From: Bacillus albus
GTDB lineage: Bacteria; Bacillota; Bacilli; Bacillales; Bacillaceae_G
Reading direction: 5' to 3'
DNA: 64,000 nucleotides
Assembly: GCF_001884185.1 (NCBI RefSeq)
Contig: NZ_MAOE01000124.1
Span: forward strand, 1-64,000
The notes under the pieces are model-generated. The model saw only the letters and a program-made list of their open reading frames with translations. It was not told where the DNA came from and ran no database searches. The translations under genes and the position numbers were made by a program. Numbering within the stretch: position 1 is the first letter of the stretch; every line of letters begins with the position of its first letter. Positions 17,426 through 26,983 of this stretch are shown in pieces.

Positions 17426-18619
17426 ATGCATTTCATATTAAATATGTTAGGGATTTTCGTTGTCGTATTAATCGTTTTCCTCTGTTCGCCTAATAAAAAA
17501 CAAATAAAATGGAGACCCATCGTAATTCTAATCATATTGGAGCTCTTTATTACATGGTTTATGTTAGGCACGAAGCTCGGTAGTATTATCATTAATAAAA
17601 TTGCGTCATTTTTCAGTTGGCTACTAGCATGTGCGAATGAAGGGATTCGGTTTGCATTTCCTTCTGCTATGGAAAACCAAACCGTTGATTTCTTCTTTAG
17701 CGCATTACTTCCAATCATTTTCGTTATCACATTCTTTGATATTCTTTCTTACTTTGGAATCTTAACTTGGATTATTGATAAAGTAGGTGCAGTTATTTCA
17801 AAAATTTCTCGTTTACCAAAGTTAGAAAGTTTCTTTTCGATTCAAATGATGTTTTTAGGAAACACTGAAGCACTTGCCGTTGTTCGTGATCAACTATCTG
17901 TTTTAAAAGAAAATCGTTTATTAACTTTTGGAATTATGAGTATGAGTAGTGTCAGCGGATCCATTCTTGGCGCTTATTTATCAATGGTACCAGCTACATA
18001 TATTTTCAGCGCAATCCCTTTAAACTGTATTAATGCCTTAATTTTAGCCAATGTATTAAATCCTGTGGAAGTTACGAAAGAAGATGATGTCGTATATACA
18101 CCTTCAAAACATGAGAAAAAAGATTTCTTTTCTACTATTTCAAACAGTATGTTAGTCGGTATGAATATGGTTATCGTTATTTTAGCTATGGTAATTGGTT
18201 ATGTAGCATTAACTGCATGTTTAAACGGGATTTTAAGCTTTTTCGTAACAGGTTTAACAATTCAAAAAATCTTCTCCATTATCTTTAGTCCCTTTGCTTT
18301 TTTACTCGGTTTATCGGGCAGCGATGCGATGTATGTAGCTGAATTAATGGGGATTAAAATAACAACGAATGAATTTGTTGCAATGATGGACTTAAAATCG
18401 AATCTAAAGTCGTTACAACCACATACGATTGCGGTTGCAACTACATTTCTAGCTTCTTTTGCTAACTTTAGTACAGTAGGTATGATTTACGGAACGTACA
18501 ATTCATTATTTGGCGGAGAAAAATCAGCCATAATCGGTAAAAATGTTTGGAAGCTTCTCGTTAGTGGAATGGCAGTTTCCTTATTAAGCGCTATGCTTGT
18601 TGGGCTATTTGTATGGTAA
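17426..18619 (+). CDS. NupC/CNT family nucleoside transporter
   Basis: A 397-residue membrane protein of the concentrative nucleoside transporter type. Visible are an N-terminal helix (MHFILNMLGIFVVVLIVFL), a SALLPIIFVITFFDILSYFGIL re-entrant region, and the conserved FFSIQMMFLGNTEALAVV and MSMSSVSGSILGAYLSM segments. The start at 17426 has AAGGAG eight bases upstream; an upstream in-frame TTG at 17348 has nothing. It likely imports nucleosides with protons or sodium. Monocistronic, converging on proA through a shared terminator. Confidence 0.85.
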   Translation: MHFILNMLGIFVVVLIVFLCSPNKKQIKWRPIVILIILELFITWFMLGTKLGSIIINKIASFFSWLLACANEGIRFAFPSAMENQTVDFFFSALLPIIFVITFFDILSYFGILTWIIDKVGAVISKISRLPKLESFFSIQMMFLGNTEALAVVRDQLSVLKENRLLTFGIMSMSSVSGSILGAYLSMVPATYIFSAIPLNCINALILANVLNPVEVTKEDDVVYTPSKHEKKDFFSTISNSMLVGMNMVIVILAMVIGYVALTACLNGILSFFVTGLTIQKIFSIIFSPFAFLLGLSGSDAMYVAELMGIKITTNEFVAMMDLKSNLKSLQPHTIAVATTFLASFANFSTVGMIYGTYNSLFGGEKSAIIGKNVWKLLVSGMAVSLLSAMLVGLFVW

Positions 18620-18631
18620 ACACTCTTTAAA

Positions 18632-18668
18632 ATAAAAGACACCCAATCAAATTGAGTGTCTTTTATTA
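18632..18668. terminator. bidirectional terminator between the CNT transporter gene and proA
   Basis: AAAAGACAC (18634-18642) pairs with GTGTCTTTT (18656-18664), flanked by A and T runs on both strands. Confidence 0.75.
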
Positions 18669-19916
18669 TTATTTTCGAATTTGTCCATTTCCACGAATCA
18701 CATATTTTGTAGAAGTTAATGCCGGTAGTCCCATTGGTCCCCTTACATGTAACTTTTGTGTACTGATGCCAATTTCAGCGCCGAATCCGAATTCAGATCC
18801 ATCAGTAAATCGAGTTGATGCATTATGATACAGTGCAGCCGCATCTACAGCTGTGAAGAATGTGCTGACGTTTTCCTCGTTTTCTGAAATAATCGCTTCG
18901 GAATGCATAGAACCATACGTATTTATGTGATAAATCGCTTCTTCTATAGAAGAAACTACTTTCACTGCCAGCGTGAGTGATAAAAATTCTGTTTCCCAAT
19001 CTTCTTCTGAAGCAAGTACAATTGAAGAATCAATTGCCAATGCTCTGTGATCACCGCGTAGCTCCACACCTTTTTCCTTCAAAGTTGAAAACAGCTCGCT
19101 ACCAAATTGCTGCGCCCACTTCTCATGAAGTATAATCGTTTCAATTGCATTACATACAGATGGACGCTGCGTTTTTGCATTTATAATAATATCAATTGCC
19201 ATTTGCTTATCCGCTGTTTCATCAATGAAAATATGACAATTTCCCGCACCTGTTTCAAGTACTGGAACAGACGCTTCTCTTACTACAGTATCAATTAATT
19301 GTTTACCACCTCTTGGAATTAGAACGTCTAGGTAATCATTCATTGTAAATAACTGCTTTGCGCTATCACGCGTTGTATCTTCTATAAGCTGTACACTTTC
19401 TGGAGGCAAGCTTGTTTCTTTGAGCGCCTCGTGAATAACAGCAACGATAGCTTTGTTAGAATGAATAGCAGAAGAACTACCACGTAATATAACTGCGTTT
19501 CCTGTTTTCAAACAAATTGTAGCAGCATCTACTGTTACATTTGGTCTTGCCTCATAGATCATCCCAACAACACCAAGTGGTACACGCATCTCCTGAATAG
19601 ATAGTCCATTTGGCCGTTCCCATTCACTTACACATTCTTGGGTAGGATCACGTAATTCGATTAATTGCTTAATCCCCTCTGTCATATCAACAATTCGTTG
19701 TTCAGTTAGCATAAGTCGATCAAGGAGTGAATCAGAAAATCCTTTTGCCTTACCTTCCTCGATATCTCGTTTATTTTCCTCTAAAATATAAGCTGTTTCT
19801 ACTATTAGCCTTTCAGCAATTGCAGCAAGTGCTTCGTTTTTTTGACTTTTAGATTTAAGCACAAGATCCATAGCAACTTCTTTCGCCCTTTTCCCCTTTG
19901 CCAACACTTCATTCAT
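18669..19916 (-). CDS. proA: gamma-glutamyl phosphate reductase (glutamate-5-semialdehyde dehydrogenase)
   Basis: A 415-residue enzyme of the aldehyde dehydrogenase fold that reduces glutamyl-5-phosphate with NADPH, the second step of proline synthesis. The catalytic Cys lies in [14 protein letters not shown]. Other landmarks are [16 protein letters not shown] and [12 protein letters not shown]. Start at 19916 ([10 protein letters not shown]), with GGAGG eight bases upstream, giving the usual length; an in-frame ATG at 19985 lies inside proB. Second gene of the T-box-controlled proBA operon, 31 bases after proB. Confidence 0.95.
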   Translation of the reverse strand: MNEVLAKGKRAKEVAMDLVLKSKSQKNEALAAIAERLIVETAYILEENKRDIEEGKAKGFSDSLLDRLMLTEQRIVDMTEGIKQLIELRDPTQECVSEWERPNGLSIQEMRVPLGVVGMIYEARPNVTVDAATICLKTGNAVILRGSSSAIHSNKAIVAVIHEALKETSLPPESVQLIEDTTRDSAKQLFTMNDYLDVLIPRGGKQLIDTVVREASVPVLETGAGNCHIFIDETADKQMAIDIIINAKTQRPSVCNAIETIILHEKWAQQFGSELFSTLKEKGVELRGDHRALAIDSSIVLASEEDWETEFLSLTLAVKVVSSIEEAIYHINTYGSMHSEAIISENEENVSTFFTAVDAAALYHNASTRFTDGSEFGFGAEIGISTQKLHVRGPMGLPALTSTKYVIRGNGQIRK

Positions 19917-19947
19917 TTTTATTTCCTCCTTTTTAACATCACTATTC

Positions 19948-21051
19948 TTAAAGTGAAACCCAATAATCTCTATGAATGACTTCATAATTATGCCTATCGC
20001 CTCTTGCTTGAATTTCTCCGCTTTGCATACCTTTTATCTCTCTTAATTCCTCTGCGCTATATGTGCATTGTCCTTTTCCGATTACGCGTCCTTGCTTTGT
20101 CATTACTTCTACGACATCGCCAACTTTGAAAAATCCTGACACATTTGTAACGCCAGCAGGAAGAAGACTCTTACCATGCTGAATAATAGCTGAAGCTGCT
20201 CCAGCATCTACTTCAATTTGTCCGCTAACGAGCGAATGCAACGCAATCCATTGCTTGTTCATCTTCATTTCTTTTTGAGGAGCATTTCCGACATATGTTC
20301 CATCACCTTTGCCCTTCAAAACATCTACAAATTTCTCTTGTCCACGCCCTGTTCCGATAAATACACTCACCCCAAGAGAAAGTGCCGTCTTCGCAGCATC
20401 AATTTTTGATTTCATACCGCCAGTCCCAAGTTTGGAACCAGCATCTCCTGCAAGAGAAGCAATCTCTTCTGTAACTTCAGGGAGGAAATAATATTTTTTC
20501 GCATCCGCATTTTTCTGAGGATTTTTATCATATAGACCGTTCACATCTGTAAAAATCATAAGCATATCTGCCGATACAAGTCCGCTTACTAAAGCTGATA
20601 GCATATCATTATCACCGAACGTTAGCTCTTCTAAAGAGATGGAATCATTTTCATTAATGATTGGAAGAGCAGAACGGTTTAGTAACTCTCCTAAAGTAGC
20701 GTAAGCGTTACTATATTGTTCTTTTCTAGAAAAGTCACTTCTCGTCAGCAATAGTTGCGCAGTAACGATGCCATATTTACGAAACTCCTCCGTATACGCC
20801 TGCATTAACAAACTTTGTCCGACAGCCGCAGCAGCCTGTTTTCCTTTAATTGTCACAGGTCTACTAGGATACCCTAAAGCTGAATAACCTGCAGCGACGG
20901 CCCCAGATGTAATTAACAAAACTTCATGCCCTTCCTCTTTCAATCGAGCCAATGCGGCAACGTGATCTGAAAGTTGTTCTTTAGAAATGCCTCCGTGACT
21001 ATCTGCCAAGGAACTGCTACCAATCTTTACAACAATTCGTTGTTTTTTCAC
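19948..21051 (-). CDS. proB: glutamate 5-kinase
   Basis: A 367-residue kinase catalysing the first, feedback-regulated step of proline synthesis. The amino-acid-kinase domain runs from [11 protein letters not shown] to FIGTGRGQ, with [24 protein letters not shown] in the middle. A C-terminal PUA domain follows from about residue 275 ([14 protein letters not shown]). I use the GTG start at 21051 ([11 protein letters not shown]), which has GGGGGA upstream and gives the standard length. Expression is expected to depend on uncharged tRNA-Pro through the leader upstream. Confidence 0.94.
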   Translation of the reverse strand: MKKQRIVVKIGSSSLADSHGGISKEQLSDHVAALARLKEEGHEVLLITSGAVAAGYSALGYPSRPVTIKGKQAAAAVGQSLLMQAYTEEFRKYGIVTAQLLLTRSDFSRKEQYSNAYATLGELLNRSALPIINENDSISLEELTFGDNDMLSALVSGLVSADMLMIFTDVNGLYDKNPQKNADAKKYYFLPEVTEEIASLAGDAGSKLGTGGMKSKIDAAKTALSLGVSVFIGTGRGQEKFVDVLKGKGDGTYVGNAPQKEMKMNKQWIALHSLVSGQIEVDAGAASAIIQHGKSLLPAGVTNVSGFFKVGDVVEVMTKQGRVIGKGQCTYSAEELREIKGMQSGEIQARGDRHNYEVIHRDYWVSL

Positions 21052-21164
21052 TTTTGTATCCCCCAAGTCTAAAATCAAAGTTTTTTATAAATTACACTTT
21101 TATTCATTCGGCTTGCAGCGATTTCCATTCTTATCAGTGCTGCACCTAGCCTATTAAAGAGCAA

Positions 21165-21415
21165 AATAAAAATGACCGCTTCGCCCTTAATAAAATAAAA
21201 AGGACGAAACGGTCATTGTTCCGCGGTACCACCTTAATTGATATACATAGATATCCACTTGGCGCCTATAACGCAGGCGAACGCCTAAACTTTCATTTAA
21301 GACTCAGGGATAGGTTCGATATATTCTATACGAGGAATCTTTCAGCCGGTGAATTCCACTCTCTTTCGCAAGAAGACATATGTACTATTTCCCTTCAACG
21401 ATTTTCGGTTTAATT
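21165..21415 (-). promoter_or_regulatory. T-box riboswitch, proline-specific, upstream of proBA
   Basis: On the minus strand the leader contains the T-box core AGGTGGTACCGCGG (21221-21234 region), which pairs with the tRNA acceptor end. A rho-independent terminator follows at 21171-21216 (AATGACCG... CGGTCATT) and the core can form the competing antiterminator. In stem I the specifier context is GAACCUAUC, with CCU (bases 21314-21312), a proline codon. Stem I also shows GAAAGAGAGTGG. Low charged tRNA-Pro should allow read-through into proB and proA. Confidence 0.9.
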
Positions 21416-21420
21416 TTTTT

Positions 21421-21747
21421 ATATTATGCGATATAGTTCGATTTGGTGTCAAGAGTTATTTTTAAAAATAAATAGAGCGGAAAGTAACTTGTATGAAATT
21501 ACCCCCCTACTGAATGAAAATACAAATCGATATAAGGTTAACTCATGTACATAAATATAATCTCTTAAATTATAGTGTATATATTTACAAAATGTCGAAT
21601 ATAATTCATTTTTATCTTTTACTGTTGCAAAAAGGAATATATTCTCTTAGAATGTTTCTTTATATTGCATGGAGATGTTATTGTTATTTTAAGATAACAA
21701 TTTCGAGATAATATAATTTATTATAAAAGGAGCAAAATTAAATTATT
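21421..21747. other. intergenic region between the proBA leader and proI
   Basis: About 330 AT-rich bases holding the divergent promoters for proBA (leftward) and proI (rightward). I see no second T-box core and no terminator before proI. Short + strand reading frames here have no ribosome binding site. AAGGAG at 21728-21733 is 14-15 bases from the proI ATG. Confidence 0.5.
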
Positions 21748-22572
21748 ATGGATAAACAAATTGGATTCATCGGATGCGGAAATATGGGAATGGCTATCAT
21801 TGGCGGAATGCTAAACAAAAAGGTAGTGTCTGCAAATCATGTTATTTGTTCGGATTTAAACACTACGAATTTAAAACATGCTAACGAAAAATATGGGCTA
21901 ACTACAACTACTGACAATAATGAGGTAGCTAAAAATGCTGATATTTTAATTTTATCAATTAAACCCGACCTATACGCAGCGGTCATTAACGAAATAAAAG
22001 AAGTCATCAAAAACGATGTTATCGTCGTAACAATCGCTGCCGGCAAAAGCATTAAAAGTACTGAAGAAGCTTTTGATAAAAAATTAAAAGTTGTAAGAGT
22101 AATGCCTAATACACCTGCTCTTGTTGGAGAAGGAATGTCTGCATTATGCCCTAATGAAATGGTGACAGAGAAAGATTTAGAAGATGTGCTAAACATTTTC
22201 AATAGCTTTGGTCAAGCAGAGATTGTAAGCGAAAAATTAATGGATGTTGTTACATCTGTAAGCGGTTCTTCACCAGCATACGTATATATGATTATAGAGG
22301 CGATGGCAGATGCAGCTGTACTTGATGGTATGCCTAGAAATCAGGCATATAAATTCGCAGCTCAAGCTGTGTTAGGCTCTGCCAAAATGGTACTAGAAAC
22401 AGGAATACATCCAGGTGAATTGAAAGATATGGTTTGTTCTCCTGGTGGAACAACGATAGAGGCTGTAGCAACATTAGAGGAAAAAGGCTTACGCACAGCC
22501 ATCATTTCAGCTATGCAGCGCTGTACACAAAAGTCTATTGAACTGTCTAGTCAAACAAAAACAAAAAAATAA
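21748..22572 (+). CDS. proI: pyrroline-5-carboxylate reductase
   Basis: A 274-residue NADPH-dependent enzyme completing proline synthesis. The Rossmann loop IGFIGCGNMGMAIIGG opens the protein, VVRVMPNTPALVGEGMSAL is in the middle, and the C-terminal dimer domain shows SGSSPAYVYMIIEAMADAAVLDGM and SPGGTTIEAV. It is separate from proBA and, unlike proBA, shows no T-box. The Shine-Dalgarno AAGGAG is unusually far (about 14 bases) from the ATG. I use proI by analogy with B. subtilis; proC is the general name. Confidence 0.92.
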   Translation: MDKQIGFIGCGNMGMAIIGGMLNKKVVSANHVICSDLNTTNLKHANEKYGLTTTTDNNEVAKNADILILSIKPDLYAAVINEIKEVIKNDVIVVTIAAGKSIKSTEEAFDKKLKVVRVMPNTPALVGEGMSALCPNEMVTEKDLEDVLNIFNSFGQAEIVSEKLMDVVTSVSGSSPAYVYMIIEAMADAAVLDGMPRNQAYKFAAQAVLGSAKMVLETGIHPGELKDMVCSPGGTTIEAVATLEEKGLRTAIISAMQRCTQKSIELSSQTKTKK

Positions 22573-22652
22573 AACGATAAAAGAAATCACGTTAGCTATG
22601 AATTTAATTGAAAAATGGTGCATTACATACTCTCCCACTTTCACAAAATAAT

Positions 22653-22694
22653 AAACGGACAAACTCATAAACACTTGAGTTTGTCCGTTCTTTT
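22653..22694. terminator. terminator after proI
   Basis: AACGGACAAACTCA (22654-22667) pairs with TGAGTTTGTCCGTT (22676-22689), then TCTTTTGG. Confidence 0.78.
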
Positions 22695-22762
22695 GGTTAT
22701 ACTGAGATAATTTTTTTATATCTTCTTTTGGAATTCTAGTTTTAACTCTTCTTTATTCCCTA

Positions 22763-24403
22763 CTACGCTTGTGTAATTTTATTAGAAACTAATAATTTTT
22801 CAATGCATTTCGGCAACATATCTAATAGCGTTTCAAATGCGTAATTTACATCTAGACGTTCTGTCCATTGATGGGCATCTTTTCCTACCGGCCCCATATT
22901 TAATACTGGAACGTCAAACTCTTCTAGTTCCTGAAGAGGGATCGAGTAACCTTTATCCCATAATGGCATATTGTCTACAAGTGAACTCATTGAATGTAGT
23001 GGATTCTGTAAGCCCACATAGCTCAAATCTGAAATTCCTCCAAAATAGTTTTGGTTTTCAAATGTAATGTTATGATTGTAATGTGCATACTTTTCCATTT
23101 CTGCAACTACTTCTTTAATTAATGGATCGTTGCGTGAACTTACAGCTGGATAATATGGTGGAGCAAAGAAAAGTACAATCATCGGCGCCTTTTCTTTACA
23201 TAAAATAGCTAGTTTATCTACTAAATCAATTGTTACCGCACGATCATCTTTCTCTTCTCTATTTTTTATTATACTAGATTGAATACCATCTATTTTCGCT
23301 TGACCATGTTGTTCAATTGCATAAGCGATAAGCTCTTCGTACGTTAATACATTCACTTTCATATTAGGCGGTATAAACGGATTATATTTAGAAAAACGAT
23401 ATGCTTGCTTTTCATATTTCTCTTCTATTTTCTCTGCTACTTTCGTTACTTTTTGACGTAACAATGAAACGACATCTGTCATTGATTTTTCTAGTAAAAA
23501 CAAATTAAATAATGTAACGGCACGATGCGGAATTTGGACAGAATAATCCTCCTTTAAGTCCCGTTGAAGTAAGTTAGTTGGCGGAGGACTCGCTTCCCCT
23601 TCTACAATATCACAAAGGTCTGTATTCAACTCTAATTCTGCTGTGATTAATGACGCCATATAACTACCATTTAAGCCCGCAAAAGGTTCACCTACATGTG
23701 TTTCTTTACCATAGCAAAGAAATCCAGGTAATACTTTACCTATAGAACCAGTGTAAATATACTTATTTTGGTCACCAGGATGTCTTGCGAACATAGGTTC
23801 TGAATTTAGGACTGTTTTATAATTTAAATCATGTTCTCTTGCTAACTCAAGTAATCTTGGAACAGCAGCCCTCATCCCCACCGAATTTACTTCTTCATCT
23901 GGAACTGCCAATAAAAGAACATTTCCATCAAATCTTCCTTCACAGGCCTGCTCAATCATTGCCATTTGTAACGTGAGGCCGCATTTCATGTCCATTGTTC
24001 CTCTACCAAATAGCCAATCTCCTTGTTCTATATCTTCACGTACATGGCCTGGTAGTTCATCTTTATGAGAATAAAACATAGACGTTAACTTTTTAGGATT
24101 GAATGCATCCTCTTTCCATACTCCGTAATCTTGTACATCTACAACATCAAAGTGACTAACTAGAATTACGGTATTTTTTGTACAATCGCTTTTCTTTACG
24201 AGCGCTGTAACAAAATATCGTCCGTCCCCCGTCGGATTTTTTTGCAAATGATCTGGGTTTTCTTTGAAGTACTGTAAATCAGATAATTGTTCCTCAACAA
24301 AGTCTGGCAATATTACTTCAGCTTCTGTACCTGTAATACTAGGAATTTCAACAAGACTGCTTAATAATTGAATCAATTGTTCTTTTGATTGCCACTTTGA
24401 CAT
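22763..24403 (-). CDS. M20-family metallopeptidase, RocB-like
   Basis: A 546-residue protein of the M20/M28 zinc-peptidase fold. Metal-site segments are VSHFDVVDV (His, then Asp), GRGTMDMKCGL (bridging Asp) and VPDEEVNSVG (catalytic Glu-Glu). Its length and order match RocB, encoded with arginine catabolism genes in B. subtilis; the exact reaction of RocB is not settled. Start at 24403 (MSKWQSKEQL) with AGGGGGA upstream. The IclR gene lies upstream on the same strand and a RocE-like permease reads divergently, supporting an amino-acid (arginine-related) catabolic role. Confidence 0.82.
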   Translation of the reverse strand: MSKWQSKEQLIQLLSSLVEIPSITGTEAEVILPDFVEEQLSDLQYFKENPDHLQKNPTGDGRYFVTALVKKSDCTKNTVILVSHFDVVDVQDYGVWKEDAFNPKKLTSMFYSHKDELPGHVREDIEQGDWLFGRGTMDMKCGLTLQMAMIEQACEGRFDGNVLLLAVPDEEVNSVGMRAAVPRLLELAREHDLNYKTVLNSEPMFARHPGDQNKYIYTGSIGKVLPGFLCYGKETHVGEPFAGLNGSYMASLITAELELNTDLCDIVEGEASPPPTNLLQRDLKEDYSVQIPHRAVTLFNLFLLEKSMTDVVSLLRQKVTKVAEKIEEKYEKQAYRFSKYNPFIPPNMKVNVLTYEELIAYAIEQHGQAKIDGIQSSIIKNREEKDDRAVTIDLVDKLAILCKEKAPMIVLFFAPPYYPAVSSRNDPLIKEVVAEMEKYAHYNHNITFENQNYFGGISDLSYVGLQNPLHSMSSLVDNMPLWDKGYSIPLQELEEFDVPVLNMGPVGKDAHQWTERLDVNYAFETLLDMLPKCIEKLLVSNKITQA

Positions 24404-24478
24404 ATAAATCCCCCTATTTTTCCGCATTATGAAAATGAATTCCAGTATATGAATAAAAAATGACGACAGTTATCAAAA

Positions 24479-25228
24479 TTATAGTTCTGATGTACTGCCG
24501 ATTTTTATTGATATTTCATGAGCTGCTTGTTTTACCTTACTAATAAGAAAAGATAGTCGATCATCATTAATACGATGACTAATTAACCCAACACTTAATG
24601 CTCCTACTACTTTATGATTAAATCCGATAATTGGTGCAGCTACTGAAGCTGTCCCTTCTGTTTTTTCACCATAACTTACCGCATATCCTTCATTTCTTAT
24701 CTGCTTTATTTGCTCTAAAAGAATGCGCTTTTGTTCTGGTAAAGAAGAAAGCAAATGTTCTACAATATGTTCCATTTCATTCGTTTTCATATTGGCAAGC
24801 ATTGTTTTATTTGCAGCACCAATTGAAAGTGGAATTTGCTCCCCTAAGTTATCGATAACTCGAATTTTTAAAGGGCTATCAATTCTTTCAATGATAATAG
24901 AATGTGTTCCATTTGGAATGTTCAAATACACACTTTCTTCTACTTCAGAGGCTAATCGCTTCATCACTTCTCTTGCCACAGATCTGTAGTCTACTTTCTC
25001 CAATTGACGTAATCCTATTTCCATCCACATGGGCCCAATTTTGTATTGTTTCGTTTCTGAAATTTGCGTAACTAACCCATGCTCGATTAGAGAATTAAGT
25101 AATCTATGTACTGTACTAACTGGGAGATGTGTTCTGTCCGCTATATCAGAAATAGCCCAATACTCTTTTTCATTAGTAGAATTTAATAACTTTATAATAC
25201 TTATCGCTCGATCAATGGACTGTACCAT
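24479..25228 (-). CDS. IclR family transcriptional regulator
   Basis: A 249-residue protein with an N-terminal winged helix (SIDRAISIIKLLN... ISDIADRTHLPVSTVHRLLNSL) and a C-terminal IclR effector domain containing IPLSIGAANKTMLAN and GTASVAAPIIGFNHKVVGALSVG. It probably senses a small catabolite and controls the adjacent RocB-like gene and the divergent permease, as neighbours suggest. 75 bases separate its stop from the RocB-like start. Confidence 0.88.
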   Translation of the reverse strand: MVQSIDRAISIIKLLNSTNEKEYWAISDIADRTHLPVSTVHRLLNSLIEHGLVTQISETKQYKIGPMWMEIGLRQLEKVDYRSVAREVMKRLASEVEESVYLNIPNGTHSIIIERIDSPLKIRVIDNLGEQIPLSIGAANKTMLANMKTNEMEHIVEHLLSSLPEQKRILLEQIKQIRNEGYAVSYGEKTEGTASVAAPIIGFNHKVVGALSVGLISHRINDDRLSFLISKVKQAAHEISIKIGSTSEL

Positions 25229-25357
25229 AACTCACCTCAACTTGACTTGTAATATGTTAGTACGCTCAATTACCTATCAATTTAACAAATATTCAAAATG
25301 AAATCAATTAGTTTATTCAATTTTCTAAAAATAAAAAAACATACCGCGATAATAATT

Positions 25358-25371
25358 TGAAAGCGTAAACA
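25358..25371 (+). promoter_or_regulatory. candidate cre (CcpA) site upstream of the amino acid permease
   Basis: TGAAAGCGTAAACA matches the catabolite-responsive element consensus TGWAARCGYTWNCW at all but one position. It lies about 125 bp upstream of the permease ATG and about 130 bp upstream of the divergent iclR start. Carbon catabolite control of an amino-acid uptake gene is plausible; binding is not shown. Confidence 0.5.
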
Positions 25372-25496
25372 AATAAATATTGACTTTTCTTTTTAATTAT
25401 CTGAAAATTATAACAAGATTTCACATCACGGAATACATTCCACAATACGGAAAAACATCAAACTTTATTCTATCAACTACGAAAGTGAGGAAAACA

Positions 25497-26921
25497 ATGA
25501 CGCAAGTAAACAATACAAACAATGAATTAAAACGTACGATGAAAAGTAGACACTTATTCATGATTGCACTCGGTGGTGTGATTGGAACGGGGTTATTTAA
25601 CGGATCTGGCTTTATTATAAGTCAAGCTGGGCCTGGTGGATCCGTACTTGCCTTTATTGCTGGTGGGTTATTAATGTATTTCGTTATGCTATGTCTTGGT
25701 GAGCTTGCTGTAGCCATGCCTGTTTCCGGTTCGTTCCAGGAATATGCCACTAAGTTCATCAATCCTGCAACTGGATTTACAATCGGATGGTTATATTGGT
25801 TAAGCTGGGCGAATACGACCGGTCTTGAATTTACAACTGCCGGCATTACAATGCAGCGCTGGTTTCCTGATATTCCTGTTTGGGTTTGGTGTTTAATATT
25901 TGGCGTTACAATCTTCACTATTAACGCATTATCTGCTCGTAGTTATGCAGAAACAGAATTTTGGTTTTCAAGTATAAAAGTATCTGCCATTATAGCTTTT
26001 ATTATCCTTGGCGGCGCCGCTATGTTCGGTTTTATTGATTTAAAAGGCGATGAACCAGCCCCATTATTATCAAATTTCGTAAATCATGGCGGTTTATTCC
26101 CAAATGGACTTGCAGCTATTCTATTAACAATGGTTACAGTCAATTATTCCTTCCAAGGTACAGAACTTGTCGGAATCGCAGCAGGTGAAAGTGAAGATCC
26201 AGCAAAAACTTTACCTCGTTCTATTAGAAATATTATATGGCGCACAATGTTTTTCTTCGTCTTAGCAATCTTTGTTCTCGTTGCTTTAATTCCTTGGGAA
26301 GAAGCAGGATTAACAAAAAATCCGTTCGTTGCTGTATTTGATAATATCGGTATTCCATATGCAGCTGATATTATGAACTTTGTTATTCTTACTGCTGTTC
26401 TTTCTGTCGCAAACTCTGGACTATACGCCGCAACTCGCATGCTTTGGTCATTATCAAAAAATGAAATGGCTCCAGCTTTTTTAAAGAAATTGTCATCGCG
26501 CGGAATCCCTTTAAACGCTTTAATTATGACGATCGCTATTTCTGCTTTTTCCCTTTTGACGAGCGTTGTAGCTGCTGAAACAGTTTACTTATGGTTAATT
26601 TCTATTTCTGGCGTTATTACAATCATTGTTTGGATGTCAATTTGTGTCTCTCAATTCTTTTTCCGTAAACATTATTTAGCAGACGGTGGAAGATTAGAAG
26701 ACTTAAAATTTAAAACTCCACTTTATCCACTTGTACCTATTCTTGGTTTTGGATTGTATGGCATTATATTAATTAGTCTTATCTTTATTCCTGAACAACG
26801 ACTTGGAATCTATTGCACTGTACCATTTATTATCTTTTGTTACACGTACTATCACTTTAAAGTTAAGAAAAGAATTTCTACTAACAGTCAAAATGAAACT
26901 AAAATTAGTGAAACTATGTAA
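25497..26921 (+). CDS. amino acid permease, RocE/RocC-like
   Basis: A 474-residue APC-family permease with 12 predicted helices. It shows the N-terminal family pattern LKRTMKSRHLFMIALGGVIGTGLF, then LCLGELAVAMPVSGSFQEYATKFI and VNYSFQGTELVGIAAGESEDPAKTLPRSI. These are close to B. subtilis RocE, an arginine/ornithine permease, and the neighbouring RocB-like gene supports that substrate range. The ATG at 25497 has GTGAGG upstream and gives the usual length; an in-frame TTG 39 codons earlier is unlikely. Confidence 0.85.
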   Translation: MTQVNNTNNELKRTMKSRHLFMIALGGVIGTGLFNGSGFIISQAGPGGSVLAFIAGGLLMYFVMLCLGELAVAMPVSGSFQEYATKFINPATGFTIGWLYWLSWANTTGLEFTTAGITMQRWFPDIPVWVWCLIFGVTIFTINALSARSYAETEFWFSSIKVSAIIAFIILGGAAMFGFIDLKGDEPAPLLSNFVNHGGLFPNGLAAILLTMVTVNYSFQGTELVGIAAGESEDPAKTLPRSIRNIIWRTMFFFVLAIFVLVALIPWEEAGLTKNPFVAVFDNIGIPYAADIMNFVILTAVLSVANSGLYAATRMLWSLSKNEMAPAFLKKLSSRGIPLNALIMTIAISAFSLLTSVVAAETVYLWLISISGVITIIVWMSICVSQFFFRKHYLADGGRLEDLKFKTPLYPLVPILGFGLYGIILISLIFIPEQRLGIYCTVPFIIFCYTYYHFKVKKRISTNSQNETKISETM

Positions 26922-26937
26922 TACTATACTTATATAT

Positions 26938-26978
26938 AAAAGACCGCACATAGCTTTTACCTTATGTGCGGTCTTTTA
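26938..26978. terminator. bidirectional terminator between the permease and rtcB genes
   Basis: AAAGACCGCACATA (26938-26951) pairs with TATGTGCGGTCTTT (26963-26976). Confidence 0.8.
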
Positions 26979-26983
26979 TCATT

